Positions 1-12,601 of a DNA stretch of 64,000 nucleotides are shown piece after piece. Below the pieces are notes generated by a model. That model was not told where the DNA came from. It did no database searches and saw nothing but the letters and a program-made list of their open reading frames with translations. Both the position numbers and the translations under genes were made by a program. Position 1 is the stretch's first letter. Each line of letters starts with the position of its first letter. Origin of the DNA: Triglochin maritima (lineage: Eukaryota > Streptophyta > Magnoliopsida > Alismatales > Juncaginaceae); the NCBI GenBank assembly GCA_963682175.1, contig OY821775.1:4216001-4280000 (forward strand), read 5' to 3'.

Positions 1-649
1 GTTTCAGCAATTTTGTTTTCCGTATCTTGCTTGTATACTTCTATGTTTTTCCTTTTGTCTGTTCACTGACACTAATCCACTTCTATCAGGAAAAAATGTA
101 TTCTTCTTTTTATGCAAATATTCACTTATCATTTCATCCCCCCAAAAATGTGATGAAATCTAATGTCATTTACCTATGTTAGAACACTTCTAGGCAAAAT
201 AAGAACATCAAAAACTCAGTACATGTTTTTGTACTTTATTTTCAACTAGGGCATCAATAAAATTCAAACTTCTTTGACACTGCATAATTAAAGCACTCAT
301 GTCTGAACTGTGAAGAATTTTTTGAAAATTATAAACAAACATTAGAGAGCACTAAATTCTCGACTTCTTGATTGTTCAAGCTAAAACACTTCTGTTCAGT
401 TGCCACTATAGGCCTAAATGAAGGAAACCGGAGTGCTGTAATTGATGCTATGGATTCTAAAGTGGTTATTAACATGGTTTCCATTATGTCAGAATTTAGC
501 ATGAACCAAAGCCAACCATTTTTCTCCTTGCAATATCTTTGTCATGAACTCAACTATGCAGCTTTACTTGTAACAACTTTTGAGCCTTGAAAATCATCAT
601 AAACCCATGAATCAAATGAAACTAATGTTGTAGAAACAATGTTTTGCAG
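1..649 (+). other. Probable intron of the bHLH gene
   Basis: AT-rich sequence without a convincing coding frame. It runs up to the TTTTGCAG acceptor at 642-649, so it is best read as the intron preceding the last bHLH exon. The short open frame at 372-590 has no recognisable domain. The donor site is outside the window. Confidence 0.5.
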
Positions 650-1126
650 TTGGACAAAGCTGCTTTGCTCGCAGAGGTGATAAGTCAGGTGAAGGAGTTG
701 AAGAGCAATGCAGCTGAAATGAGCAGAAAGTGCACTCTTCCATCCGACAACGATGAAATTTTAGTTGAAGTTTGTGAAGACGGGACTAGCGAAGGCACTC
801 GCTTGGTCAGAGCATCCATCTGCTGTGTGGACCGACCGGAGCTTTTAGGGGATCTAAAACGAACAATTCGCTCTCTTCAACTTAAAATCTTGCACGCGGA
901 GATCTCCTTTCTGGAGGGCAGGGTGAAGAATGGGTTTGTGATGACATGTGAAGGTGGGAACAACAATAAAAGCATTGATTTGGATCTTGTCAAAAGCAGC
1001 ATTCAGCAAGCTCTGGGTTCTGTTCTCGAACGAGTTTCTTCGCAGGCAGAGTTCTCCCCGAGGGCCTTGCTTTCGGGTAAGAGGCGGAGAATGTCCCCCT
1101 TCGAAACTTCCTTTTCATTTTCCTGA
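650..1126 (+). CDS. bHLH transcription factor, last exon (partial gene)
   Basis: This is the 3' exon of a DNA-binding basic helix-loop-helix factor; the first exon with the basic region lies beyond the left edge. A TTTTGCAG acceptor ends at 649 and the exon opens in frame with LDKAALLAEVISQVKELK, the second half of the HLH. An acidic linker follows, then a C-terminal ACT-like module (TRLVRASICCVDRPELLGDL onwards) and a basic KRRR near the end. This arrangement fits the Arabidopsis bHLH30/32/106/107-type subfamily, where the same intron position inside the HLH is usual. The family acts in the nucleus as homo- or heterodimers; the ACT-like part probably helps dimerisation. The reading frame is intact to TGA at 1124-1126. 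I cannot say which subfamily member this is. Confidence 0.85.
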   Translation: MDKAALLAEVISQVKELKSNAAEMSRKCTLPSDNDEILVEVCEDGTSEGTRLVRASICCVDRPELLGDLKRTIRSLQLKILHAEISFLEGRVKNGFVMTCEGGNNNKSIDLDLVKSSIQQALGSVLERVSSQAEFSPRALLSGKRRRMSPFETSFSFS

Positions 1127-3724
1127 GAAATCATGCGAAATATGAGCTATGGCTTATTATGTGTTTGTGCTTGGTTTTACTTGAGTTTTTCAGAAGAAAC
1201 TTATAGGATTGTTGTACCATGTGAGAATGTATGGTTCTGATTGGGTGGTTTTGGCTCCTTTTTCTGGAGCATTGGGTGTTTGTTTGTTTTGGTTTTGATT
1301 TTCCCATTTGTTTGTGTTTGTATGCTTCTCAACAGAAGTTCATGTACTTTTACTATTCATGGCATTTTCAATGTCATTTGATTGGATAAACTTATTGTTC
1401 TTCTTAAACTCATATATCTGTTAGAAGTATTGCGATTAGTTTATTTTCACTTCTGGTTGATTCCTTTTTACACTTCAAACTACCAAGGTCATCATTTGAA
1501 TATCTCTGAGTGATGAAATTTATGTTTGCTAGAAATTGTTTATCTATCTATTATTTTTTTGTTTCCCGCAAAAAAACAGTCATTTGTACACTAGATTCTT
1601 AACTAATGCTTTGATTTCACCCTTAATCTAGAATTGATAAACTAGCCCTGGGCTGTGGCCTCCTTACAGGCTTTGAGGCTTAATACAATGAAAATGCCAT
1701 TTTTCTATATGGATCAAAGCTTACCATATTCCACATTATTCCACCTTGAAATAGGCCCGCGTCCAATACAAAGCTTAAACTCAAATGCGCTAATCATTTT
1801 TAGGCCTATAATAAGTCATTCTGTCTTGTCTTAATTTTCTCTCAATAAATGTGATTTCGGCCTTATATATATCTAAGTACGTCAGAAACAATCCCAAGTA
1901 AAACATACACGATTATGACTTCTGCAAAGATGCTTGTCTTGCTATCGTATTAGCTGCTAACAATTCGCAAGTGATAACTACACCATTTTGTCTTTTAGGT
2001 TCACATAAACTGATCGAAAATTTTAAAATTCTTATTGGTTTACTTTTACCCTCACTAAAGAAATGAAAATTCTAAAAGAATCTTCCAGTGTTATTAAATT
2101 CTACTATAACATCATGATTCATGATTAAGCAACAGATTAAGCAACTTGAATTCTAAAAACCAGACCGAAATGGATGGGCCACAAATGGTTGGGCCTAACT
2201 TTGGGTCTAAAAGGGGTCATGTGCTACACTACTGGGCCGAACTTCACTGTTGGGCCGATACGAAACTAAGTGTTACTGGTCTCGTCATTCTTCGTCAGGC
2301 CCACAATATGTTTGGAGTTCTTCGAGTCCTTCACGCCACAACGAGCTAAATGCCCTAACTTGTAAGAAGTGTGTCGTGCAACAACGAGCTAAATGTCCTA
2401 ACTTGTAAGAAGTGTGTCGTGCAAGTCATTAGTTCTTGTCGTAATTCTCTCTTAATAGATGTGATTTGGGCTCTAGATCTAAGTAAACACGTCAGTAAGC
2501 ATCTAAAGTTTAACATTCACGATAATGACTCTTCCATAGATGGTATTTAGTAGTTACACATTGTTAGCAACTTAAAGTTATATCATAATCATTTCGGTAA
2601 TTATATCGGCCTCATGAAAATAACTGGAACACACTCATCATATGGTTAACATCATAAGTGAGACAATGTAGCTTTCACTAAACCACAAGATAAAGTAAAA
2701 AAGGAACCACTAATTCTTCTCAGAGAATGTAGTTACCAAACTAAGTTCCGAGTGATACAACATTTTCAAATGATACGTGAAGGACTCTCCCACAATATAT
2801 ATTAACCATAAACTAAGTATATCTTAAGTGTACCTCTAATATAAAATTCTATGCGACCATAATACTTGCATGCATGCAACGTAATCCGGGTAATTGTAAA
2901 CTTCTACACGCAATGATTATTGATTGGTGTCGTCATGAAGTCCATTTCATAAACACAAAATTGTGTGGCCGATTCAACTAAAAAAAGTTATGGCGATGGT
3001 TACACCACCATTTTTTTTTGAAATGACGTCCAAAAGAGGATTAGAGTTAAGGAGAATCTACACTAGTGAACAAAATCTTACTAATAAATCAAACATGATG
3101 GATAAGATTCCATGATTCCACCACAGAATCTGATATTAAGAATCCTCTTAATGAATTTGCTAGAAGCTAGGATGCGCGTTTATTCAAACAATCACTTCCT
3201 CAATAACCCGTCAATATGTATATTCCATTACACTTGTATAATATGTTTCAAACTCACTTTATTCTAGGGAGTAAGTCCATAAACTGTCAGTGAGAGGGTT
3301 TCATTCTCTGAAATTGTCGAATTATAAAGTTCTTTAGATTCATTACTTAAACTAATATTGAAATTTTTAAAAACGCATATCCCCCTCACCAAGAGAAGCA
3401 AAAATAATAAGAATGTTATTTTATGTTCATTACACTTTTAAGAATGTTTGAAAAATTCTTCTAGTGCTAATATATAATCACGACTACGCATCTGCAATGG
3501 CAATAAATATACTAGATTCCATATATTAGAATCTGAAGACAGAGACAACAACAGTATGCATATGCACATCAAGTAACTAACATTCCATAACTTGCCAATG
3601 TTTTTGGAATATCAATTAATCAGATTACTCCAATCCATAGATCAATCTTCACGACACGTTAAAGTCCCTCTCCAAGGTGCAAATTAATTGAGTAATAAAC
3701 CACCTTTCTTATCCATCAAAACTC
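1127..3724. other. Intergenic region with a 43-bp tandem duplication and a dispersed repeat
   Basis: No gene is recognisable. A 43-bp unit starting ACAACGAGCTAAATG is tandemly duplicated at 2338-2380 and 2381-2423 with one clear difference. A segment of about 100 bp at roughly 1831-1935 is repeated with divergence at 2436-2545; both contain CTCTYAATARATGTGATTT and a CACGATWATGACT block. Together these look like a decayed mobile element whose ends I could not fix. The last few hundred bases are the promoter side of the protease gene. Confidence 0.5.
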
Positions 3725-3731
3725 TATATAA
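3725..3731 (+). promoter_or_regulatory. TATA box of the cysteine protease gene
   Basis: TATATAA lies about 94 bp upstream of the ATG at 3825, a normal TATA-to-start spacing for a plant gene with a short leader. Confidence 0.6.
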
Positions 3732-3824
3732 ACCCTACTCATCCACCATAACCACTCACAAATCTAAGTTACAAAATATATTACTTCCTTAGTTCCTTAT
3801 AATTAGTTACAAAAATAGTGCATT

Positions 3825-6064
3825 ATGACTTCCTTTCTGAAACTTTTTTTTCTTGTGGTCTTCCTAATGGTGTGTGCTCCTAGAGTCACATCAAGGAAGC
3901 TCGGAGTCGACGTGCCAATGGAAGACCTCCACGAGCAGTGGATGGTCAGGCACGGTCGGTCCTACAAGGACGTGGCCGAGAAGGCAACAAGGTTGAGGGT
4001 TTTTGAGGAGAACGTCCGTTATATCGAGTCGTTTAACCGAGAAGGAGGGCGCAATTACACGCTTGCCCTTAATGAGTTTGCCGACATGACAAACCAGGAG
4101 TTCAAGGCCTTGCGCAACGGTTTCAGACCCCAAATCGGTCCGAAGGGAGCGACAAGTGTGGGTGAGAAATTCATGTATGCGAATGTGAGTGCTGTGCCTG
4201 CTAGTGTCGACTGGAGGACGAAGGGGGTCGTTACGCCCGTTAAGGACCAGGGAAGTTGTGGTAAGACTAAACTAATTAAGAACTATAACAGTCTTTATAA
4301 TAGGAGTAATATATGTTGGAATGATATAATAAAAATTATCAAGTAATTGAGATCAATATTATTAACCCTTTAACTTAAGCAAATATTCAGTTTCACTTTC
4401 ATGTTAAACCATATGTAATATCTTAATTTTTTTAACGTATATATGTTAACGTTTATCACCATAACATATATGTAATCTCAGCTTAGCCACTTCAGATGGT
4501 GGGCATGTCACATGTCCTAGTAGATTTCATATTCTTTTGGCGAACCCATGTATCAACTTTAATTTCATGGTGACCACGTAGATATATTATTGATCACTCA
4601 AGCATCAGCCTCATAATTCAACAGTTCCTCTGTCACTACTACATGCATGTCAACAAATTACTCTTATAAAAGTTATCCGTCGCTATATCCACGTCAAAAC
4701 ATATATTTTTTACGTCTTACGAAGTTACGATACCTTCTGTTAAATTTGTAATTTTAAAATAATCACGACCAAAATCAAAATATATATGCTTTAGAAAACT
4801 AGTAATAAATTAATTAATGGACCTATCTGTCACTAGTGCCCCGCAACAAAGCAAACAAAGCAACCGAGTTACTACAAACTGTTGCTATAGCATGCAACAA
4901 CAACAACAAGAGATCACTCATGACAAACTATAAGACATAAAAACAAACAAACTATAAGACAAATGTTATATTAAACCGTCGCTAAAAGTGAAACTTTTGA
5001 TTTGCAGGTTGTTGTTGGGCATTCTCCGCAGTTGCAGCCATGGAAGGCATAACCAAGCTCAAGACGGGAAAGCTCGTATCCCTCTCAGAGCAAGAGCTCG
5101 TCGACTGTGACGTCTCGGGCAACGACTACGGTTGCATGGGAGGCTTCATGGACAACGCTTTCCAATTCGTCATCCACAACCACGGCCTCACCACTGAGGC
5201 CAGCTACCCTTACAAGGCCGCTGACTCAACTTGCGTCTCTGGCAAGCCTTCGGCCGCCAAAATCTCCGGATACGAAGATGTTCCGGCCAACAATGAGGTC
5301 GCTCTGATGAAGGCTGTAGCCGGACAACCCGTTTCGGTGGCCATTGATGCTGGCGGATCGGACTTCCAGTTCTACTCTAGTGGGGTGTTTGATGGAACTT
5401 GTGGAACTGATTTAGACCATGGTAATTGTGTTAAATAGTTATTTATTGTTTTTCTTCTTTAAAAAATAATATTATGTTACTTTTAAAAGTGAAAATTTCA
5501 TTAATATCTATTAAAATATCTAAAATATTATCAACACCTTTTTTATCCCAATGGAGATTGATGCTTTTTAATATTTCATGATGTTTCAACTACTTCTAAG
5601 TAAACAAAGTTTTTGATTGTTTCTACATGTTAGTCATATTTCCTTATTTTTTGACAAAAAAGAAACAAAGTTAACTTCTTGTGAAACCAACTTTAATTAT
5701 TTAATCTAACCACTTGGCTATCTTAATTAGTGAGCATGAGATTTATGTAAACACAACCTTGTTCATGTATAACGGAACAAGCGAAAATTTCAAGTAAGAA
5801 TGCATGTAATATTTGTAAAGTACTATAAGATATCACAGTGTGGCAGATGAATTTAATTACTTACAAATTAAGCCTTTAATATTATTTTTGACAGGCATCA
5901 CTGCGGTTGGATTTGGGGAGTCCCAAGGGACCAAGTATTGGATTGTGAAGAACTCTTGGGGAAGTTCTTGGGGAGAGAAGGGCTACATAAGGATGAAGAG
6001 AGATGTTGCTGCAAAGGAGGGGCTCTGTGGAATTGCTATGATGGCTTCTTATCCAACTGCTTGA
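3825..6064 (+). CDS. SAG12: SAG12-like papain-type cysteine protease (three exons)
   Basis: Secreted or vacuolar papain-family (C1A) protease, synthesised as a zymogen; relatives work in senescence and defence. Exons are 3825-4260, 5008-5421 and 5895-6064 (436+414+170 nt), giving 339 residues. All junctions are GT-AG and keep frame. The protein has an N-terminal signal segment, an I29 inhibitor prodomain with an ERFNIN-like helix (about 35-92), and a mature enzyme from about V124. Catalytic residues are C148 (in GCCWAFSA, across the first intron), H283 (LDHG, across the second intron) and N303 (NSWG). The Cys-Cys-Trp at the active site and the overall sequence match the SAG12 subgroup rather than RD21 or aleurain, and no granulin domain is present. 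Possible N-glycosylation sites are NYT (77) and NVS (120). The gene looks intact. Orthology to SAG12 itself is inferred. Confidence 0.93.
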
Positions 6065-6773
6065 TTTCGCTCCAAGTACAACGGAAATCACTTGTTGTGA
6101 CGGTTATCTGCCGTCACCTTCCCGAATACCATAACTATCGGGATACCACGTAGGTTTATTTCCATGTAGCAACAATTTCAAATTTAAAGATACGTATGTA
6201 AAAGATTGGAAAATATTGAAGTTTAGACTTCATCAACATTACTACATGAAAAAGATCTTTAGCTACGAGAATTATCTGTTGCTATAGGCTTGTTTTCTTG
6301 TAGTAATATCAGTGCATATTATGTATAGCGAATATGTAAGTGGCTTAGGGTTTAAGTGTACGTAGAACCCCTTAAGCTGTGGCATGCATGTATTGTTTGT
6401 ACGTAATATTTATCTTTATTATGAAAATATTATTATGGTTTGTAGAATATTGTGTTTGACATTAGATGATAATTCGACGTGGTGATACGGAGGTTACTTT
6501 TTTTGCTGACATATATGCTTAACTTAACATCTATTATTAACTTCCAATATGTTCCACACGATTATGTCCAACTTCATGTACTTCTGATCGAATTATAAGA
6601 GTAGCAAAAACTCATTTTGATTGGACGCCATGCGTACAAAAAAGTTCAGAAGTTTAGAATATTATGTTGGCAGATGGCACGCGCAAATAATATTGATTTA
6701 TTAAATTGGTTGTATTTTATTTTATTACTACGAATATGATTTATAGCAAGGCTATTGGACAACTTAGGACCAA
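6065..6773. other. 3' flank of protease gene, no gene seen
   Basis: AT-rich sequence up to the LINE insertion. It should hold the 3' UTR of the protease gene. I see no other coding or repeat signal. Confidence 0.4.
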
Positions 6774-6787
6774 TCTTACCTTCATAC

Positions 6788-8220
6788 CCAGGCTACTCTT
6801 GTGGACCGCGTTCAGGCTCGACTGGGTGCGTGGAAGAGGACATTTTTATCAATGGCCGGTCGGATTGAATTGGTTCGAAGTGTGCTCACCTCTTTCAGTA
6901 TATATTGGTCCTCTGCTTTCCTTCTACCCAGGAGCATCCTCCACGAACTTGAGAAACTAATGATGCATTTCATATGGGGCTCGCCAAAGAAGATGGCAAC
7001 GGTGTCGTGGAAGGATATATGCCTGCCCAAAGAGGAGGGGGGCTTGGGGCTACGTCGTTTGACAGATTGGAATGATGCTGCTATGCTGAGATTATTTTGG
7101 TTAGTGGCCTCAAATGACCCGTCACTTTGGGTACAGTGCATTCGGAATAAATACCTTCGAAGCAAGACCATCTGGCTAGCGCGACCACCATCTATCTGTT
7201 CTTGGGTTTGGAGAGGAATCTTGCACCTTCAAACGCTAGCGGGGAGGAAGTTCTACTACAAAGTCGGAAACGGGCAGTCCATACGATTTTTCCAAGACCC
7301 TTGGGTAGGATGCCCACTTATCTGTGAGGATGAAGGAGCCCGACTACACTATGACATGGGTGTCGCTATTGAAACGCGTGTGTCACACTTTCTATATCTA
7401 GGAAACTGGCGCCTTCCGCCACCACGTTCCACCACGATGGATAACTTGTGGCCTAAAATACGAGCCATTAGACCAACAGCGGGGGAAGATGTACTGGTTT
7501 GGGCTGACTCGGAAGGCAAGCCTTTCAGAACAAAGGATGCATGGGGCTAGATTCGAGCTAGGCGTTCGATAGAGGCGTGGACTAAAGCCGTATGGCACTC
7601 CCTAGCTATCCCAAAGCATGTTGTTCACCTGTGGAGAGCAATTTTGGGGAAGCTGCCGACTCATGAGTGGCTAAGACGAAGGCAAGCTGCTGTGATTATC
7701 TCAAGATGTGTTTTCTGCCATCAAGCATACGAGGATATTCAACACTTGTTCTGGGACTGCGAGGTCACCCGAGGCACGTGGAAAAGAGTCTTACGCATTC
7801 TGGGGCTATCGGGACACAGTACGAAAGGGATATCGGGGGAGTTGCTCCGGCTTGGGAGGCTTCGTCATCCCGAGGGACGTGCAGGCAAACAAGTAGCTTG
7901 TATTGAGTACGGGGCGACAACATATATGATATGAGAGGAAAGAAATTTGAGGATGATGGAGGGTGAGTACCGATCGATGGAAGTGTTGCACAAACAAATA
8001 AAGGATATAGTTTGCATCCGAGGAGCAAAATGTCATGTCTTTATGAACAATCAGCCGGCACTTGAAAATTTTATGGCAAAATGAGATTAGACCCCTTGCA
8101 TGAGGAGAAAGAGATGTGTGTATCTGATTACGTAGTAAACGTAATCCGAATCTGTAACCGATTTTCTAGTTAATAGATCTTGGAGGCTGGTCCTCCCTTT
8201 TTTGCACTGCAAAAAAAAAA
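6788..8220 (+). mobile_element. 5'-truncated LINE (L1-type non-LTR retrotransposon) with target-site duplication
   Basis: The insertion is bounded by a 14-bp direct repeat, TCTTACCTTCATAC, at 6774-6787 and 8221-8234, and ends in an A-run immediately before the second copy. These are the marks of target-primed reverse transcription of a LINE truncated at its 5' end. The body begins inside the C-terminal part of the polyprotein (VDRVQARLGAWKR), runs through the region after the RT core (EEGGLGLRRL), and reaches a zf-RVT zinc-binding segment (C..C with H..WDC) at about 7690-7780. A TAG at 7548-7550 breaks the main frame. Endonuclease and catalytic RT motifs are missing, so the copy is dead. Confidence 0.88.
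6789..7925 (+). pseudogene. LINE ORF2 C-terminal remnant (post-RT region and zf-RVT)
   Basis: The translation, shared between two stretches either side of the TAG at 7548-7550, shows motifs typical of plant L1 ORF2: LGAWKRTFLSMAGR, WKDICLPKEEGGLGL, a GNGQSIRFFQDPW block, and a zf-RVT block with WRAILGKLPTHEWL followed by CVFCHQAYEDIQHLFWDC. The frame after the stop is the same as before it, so a single nonsense change explains the main break. No start codon of its own is expected, because the 5' part was never integrated. Confidence 0.85.
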
Positions 8221-8234
8221 TCTTACCTTCATAC

Positions 8235-9502
8235 GATGCGAGTCACTCCCCCACTGGCCACCAGGCACTACTCCACTATCATATTATGGATGTGATTTGA
8301 TATTTCGTCAAATAAGTGGGTTTAAGAAGTTGAAAAGAATCTTAAAATATGAAAATATAATTTCATGAAATGTGTCATCAACACAGCTGGCCCTCAGCTT
8401 CCGAGGTTTTTATTCCCCAATCATTTAGCTTTTTGATGGACCCCGTGAACTGCTGTCCACAGCTCGATTACTAATTGATAGCCCACCAAATCTCACTTTT
8501 ACTATTACGCACAGAAAACAAACATAATTTAGTTTGTGTTACATTTTCATTTTCTAACCAAATCATCGCCTAAATGATTGCTTCAGCCATCTCACTGGCT
8601 ACGACCAGACTCATTGGCCTAGGCGTGGTGGTGGATTTGGAAAAAAACGGTGCACTAAAGTTTTCCGGTCAACAACACCAGACGCATCCACACTTGCTCA
8701 AAACATCATTTGTATGGTTGCGGATTATCATCTAAATTTGTCATGACTCGGCATATTAATTTAATTACTATATTATTGCTTAATTTTTTAACATTTGTGG
8801 CTCCACTCCAAATATAATTAGCTTCACTCCTAATATTAAATCCTAATTAAATAGACAAAGAGAACAAGCCTGACCACCACATTATAGAGTTGAAGTGGAA
8901 TTTTAGGCATATGGTATTCTCCAATACTTTTGAGGTGTAAATTTGTGGAATCCCGAATGCCAACTACACAAAAGTAACATGTGTTATTGCTTCAAACCAC
9001 AGCTTTGGATCTCCTTCTACCGTTGGGGACAAAGAGATCTAAGGTTGAACTACCTCACCCTCACAAAACACTAGTAACAAATAACACCATGTGAATGTTT
9101 CAAATCGCAAAAGAAAACCTTAATTCTCCTGTTGCGTGTCCTTATCAGCATGATGGCAACATTTTCACTCATATTACCATCTAACCGTTACATGAAAAAT
9201 AAAAGGCAACTAGTAGAATAAAGGAGATACATATTATAATTCGAAGATACGCTTAAGATCTCTTAATTGATTTCACCAAAATACCTTTCTTACAACAAGA
9301 TGAAAACAACAACAATATACGTGGAGATCTTACGTCCAATCAAAATGCATCCAAAGAGATAACGCATTGAGCTTTCCGATGGCACTCACAATGCCAATTG
9401 GCAAATCAAACCTTCAAAAATAGAAGAGAAAAAATAAAACCCAAAGACCCAAAACTAAAAAAGAAAAACCACAACAATAGACCACAAGGCCGAATCTCCC
9501 CT
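8235..9502. other. Intergenic region upstream of the TBL gene
   Basis: No coding region recognised. The last part is presumably the TBL promoter. No repeat boundary could be fixed here. Confidence 0.4.
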
Positions 9503-9509
9503 TATATAT
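9503..9509 (+). promoter_or_regulatory. TATA box of the TBL gene
   Basis: TATATAT about 90 bp upstream of the ATG at 9596. The leader between them contains a CT-rich run at 9548-9568, a common feature of plant 5' UTRs. Confidence 0.5.
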
Positions 9510-9595
9510 GCATCCCATGCAACAACTTCCTTTATGCTTTCAACACCTCTCTCTCTCTTTCTCTCTCTAATCCATCCCACCGACACTTTCCCAAC

Positions 9596-12500
9596 ATGGC
9601 ATCCAAACCACCACTTGGGTTTCTCTCTCCTCTTCCCATCTTGTGGGTCTACTTGTTCTTGTTGGCTTTCTCATGTGGAGCATTGGGTTGGGATTCAACT
9701 AGGTGTGATCTCTACCATGGGAGTTGGGTCTTTGATGAATCCTATCCTCTCTATGATTCCACAAAATGTCCCTTCAATGTCAAGGAGTTTAGTTGTTTGA
9801 AGAATGGAAGGGCGGATAAGAACTATCTAAAGTTTAGATGGAAACCCTTTGGTTGTGATCTCCCAAGGTACATCTCTTTAGTTATTCTATTAGTAGCAAT
9901 TAACCTTGAACGTATTCAAATCAAACATAATAACATGATAAATTAATTCGACCTACATAGTATCTAAATATCATTTTTTAATAGAAAACATCAAGTTGTA
10001 ATTAATAACCTTTATGTATATTGAATACTTTTAGTGACATGACAAATCTATTTAAGCTGATTCACCACAAAACAATTACTAAAAATATAGTCTCGATAAG
10101 TAATAATTACTCTCCATAGTCTTGTCTTAGCGAAGTGAATTGCATCGTCGTGCCTAAGAGTAAAGTTTGAATCAATATATTTTTTTCCCCAAAATATTTG
10201 ATCCTCAATTATAAGTGATGGCGGTGCTGTCGGATGCATGAAGGTTTAATGGAGTGGAGTTTCTAGAGAAGTGGAGGGGGAAGAAGATAATGTTTGTTGG
10301 GGATTCTTTGAGTTTGAACCAATGGGTCTCTTTGGGTTGTATGCTCCAATCAGCAGTACCCAATTCTAACATCATCAGGGTAGACGGCAATCCCAGAAGC
10401 TTTGAATTTAAGGTTTGTTGTCTTCTTCTTCCGAATAAATAAATAAATAATAACAAATATTGCATGTGAAAAGTTAGATCTACCCTTCACCCATTTGTAG
10501 ATTCCTGCCTAACTAACGTGAAGTGTAATCACAAGTCAAACAGTTTTCTTTTGTTGGATTCTACTTTGCAACACAAAGAATCAGCTGGTTTATTAGAAGG
10601 CGCATGCATATATAATATTTATGAAAATTACTACCATAAATACTCTCGTCTCAAACCTATTAACCTATGTCTAAGGCGCCACACTCTAATCCAATTAGAA
10701 CTAGCCTAGGACATCTAATTAACTTTGGCTATTCAAAGATCAGATAACGAAACATATGATTACACGAAGTATGTCGTATCTAGGATTGAATAAGAATAAT
10801 ATATAATTTCCGTAGAAAACCTATAAAACTGTTGCAATCAAAACTAGACCTGGCAATCGTGTCGTGTTCGTGTACTTTCGTGTCAGACAGTTTCGTAATC
10901 GTGTCAGGATTTCGTGTTATCGTGTTAAGCACAATTTGAAGAAATTACATCATGTTTAGATTAAAAATAGTTAAGTGACATGTTATATTAATATTTTTCT
11001 ATATAATTAACATATTAATTGACCATTATCAAGTAAAAAAATAGTTAATTACCTAACAAAAGATGTTATTCGTGTCAGTTTCATGTAAAAAACTATAAAA
11101 TCGTGTAATCGTGTCGTGTTCGTGTCAAATCGTGTACTAATTATTTTATGTTTATTTCTTCATAAATCATCATAATAAAGCATTTCAACCACACAAAAAA
11201 TTTCGTGTCATGTCGTGTAAAAACCGTGTCACCATATCGTGTCGTGTTCGTGTCGTGTTATCGTGTCGTGTCAGAAATTACCAGGCCTAATCAAAACTAG
11301 CAATTTCCACCCTAGAAACAATGATCTTACGTGATTTTCTTGAACTATTTGTTCATATGTGCCCTGTCTTTTTCCCATTAATATTTAAATAACTAAATTT
11401 ATTTTTTCTTTATCTGAAAACCGAAGTTCCAATCCTAGATAATTAAGTTGAAATCCAACTTGCATATGCTGCATGTTTAGTAATATCTAAATTTAGCTCG
11501 ATTAGTTTATAGGATAGCATCCATACACTAATACTGGATTAAATTAGGCAATATTAGTAAGGAATAATTGAAACTCATGATCAGTGACAAATTACAAGAA
11601 CGTGTATCGAAAAGCTTTCCATTTTGCATTGACAGCCAACAAGTCATTAATTACTTGTACAAAAACTCACTCGGATATGTCCGTTTGACAAAAGTACAGG
11701 ATTATGGGGTATCAGTTATGTACTTTCACACTCTATTCTTGGTGGACGTGGTGAAGGAGTCAATTGGGAGAGTACTTAAGCTTGATTCTATCCAAGATGG
11801 GAAGTATTGGGCAGGAATGGACATGTTGATTTTCAACACATGGCATTGGTGGTCTAGATCTGGACCCTCACAACCGTATGTAAAAACAAACCAAACTCCA
11901 TTATTTTGTTTCAGTTTCTTGATTATTTTACCCATGAATATCTGAACGTGTTCAAAAATGCAAATTATCATGCTCCCCATGAAAACGTATTATATGGCAA
12001 AACAACTTAATTAGTTCTATGAAAAATAATTAGCAAACACAATTAATTTTTATGTATAAGTATAGGTGGGACTATATTCAAGTTGGGAGGAAAGTTTTCA
12101 AAGACATGAACCGGATGCAAGCTTTTGAAATTGCTCTTTCAACATGGGGTCAATGGGTTGACTCCCACATTTCCCCCCTCAAAACCAAAGTCTTCTTCCA
12201 AGGCATTTCCCCTGCTCATTACCAGTAAGCAATCATTCCCAAAGCCAATTCTTATCATTAATTTATTTGAAAATTTTGTAAAAAATAAATTTTTGGTTAC
12301 CTCATCTAGTGGTGAGGAGTGGCACCAGCCAAGTGCTAAAAACTGCTTTGGGCAAGCACAACCGGTAAATGGGTCGACGAATTCGGTAAAACCGCCGGTC
12401 GAGTTGGGAGTGGTGAAGAAGAGAGTTGCGATGATGAGAAAGCCGGTGGAGTTGTTGGACGTGACGTTGTTGTCTATGCTGAGAAAAGACGGTCATCCGT

Positions 12501-12601
12501 CGCGTTACGGTATGTTCGAGATGGATTGCAGCCATTGGTGCGTTGCCGGAGTTCCGGATGCTTGGAACCAATTATTGATTGCATCTCTAGTTATGAGATG
12601 A
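9596..12601 (+). CDS. TBL: Trichome birefringence-like (TBL/PMR5) O-acetyltransferase, five exons
   Basis: TBL proteins are Golgi type II membrane acetyltransferases that add acetyl groups to cell-wall polysaccharides such as xylan, mannan or pectin. Exons: 9596-9867, 10244-10412, 11700-11875, 12066-12224, 12310-12601 (1068 nt, 355 residues), with GT-AG borders and consistent phase. An N-terminal hydrophobic anchor (about 12-33) is followed by the TBL domain ([17 protein letters not shown]). Next come the GDS esterase motif with Ser112 in [11 protein letters not shown] and the C-terminal DCSHWC motif giving Asp331 and His334. All catalytic elements are present, and the length fits the short TBL37-43-like subgroup. 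The exact member and substrate cannot be read from sequence. Intron 2 (10413-11699) holds a hAT-like insertion. The ATG at 9596 was chosen because the frame upstream is low-complexity leader. Confidence 0.92.
10845..11289. mobile_element. hAT-like non-autonomous element in TBL intron 2
   Basis: 445 bp flanked by a perfect 8-bp duplication, ATCAAAAC (10837-10844 and 11290-11297). The inverted ends read TAGACCTGGCAAT and, on the opposite strand, TAGGCCTGGTAAT (11 of 13 identical), typical of hAT ends. Both subterminal zones are packed with CGTGTC/CGTGTT words in the same orientation, while the centre is AT-rich and non-coding. It encodes nothing and would need a hAT transposase in trans. Confidence 0.88.
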
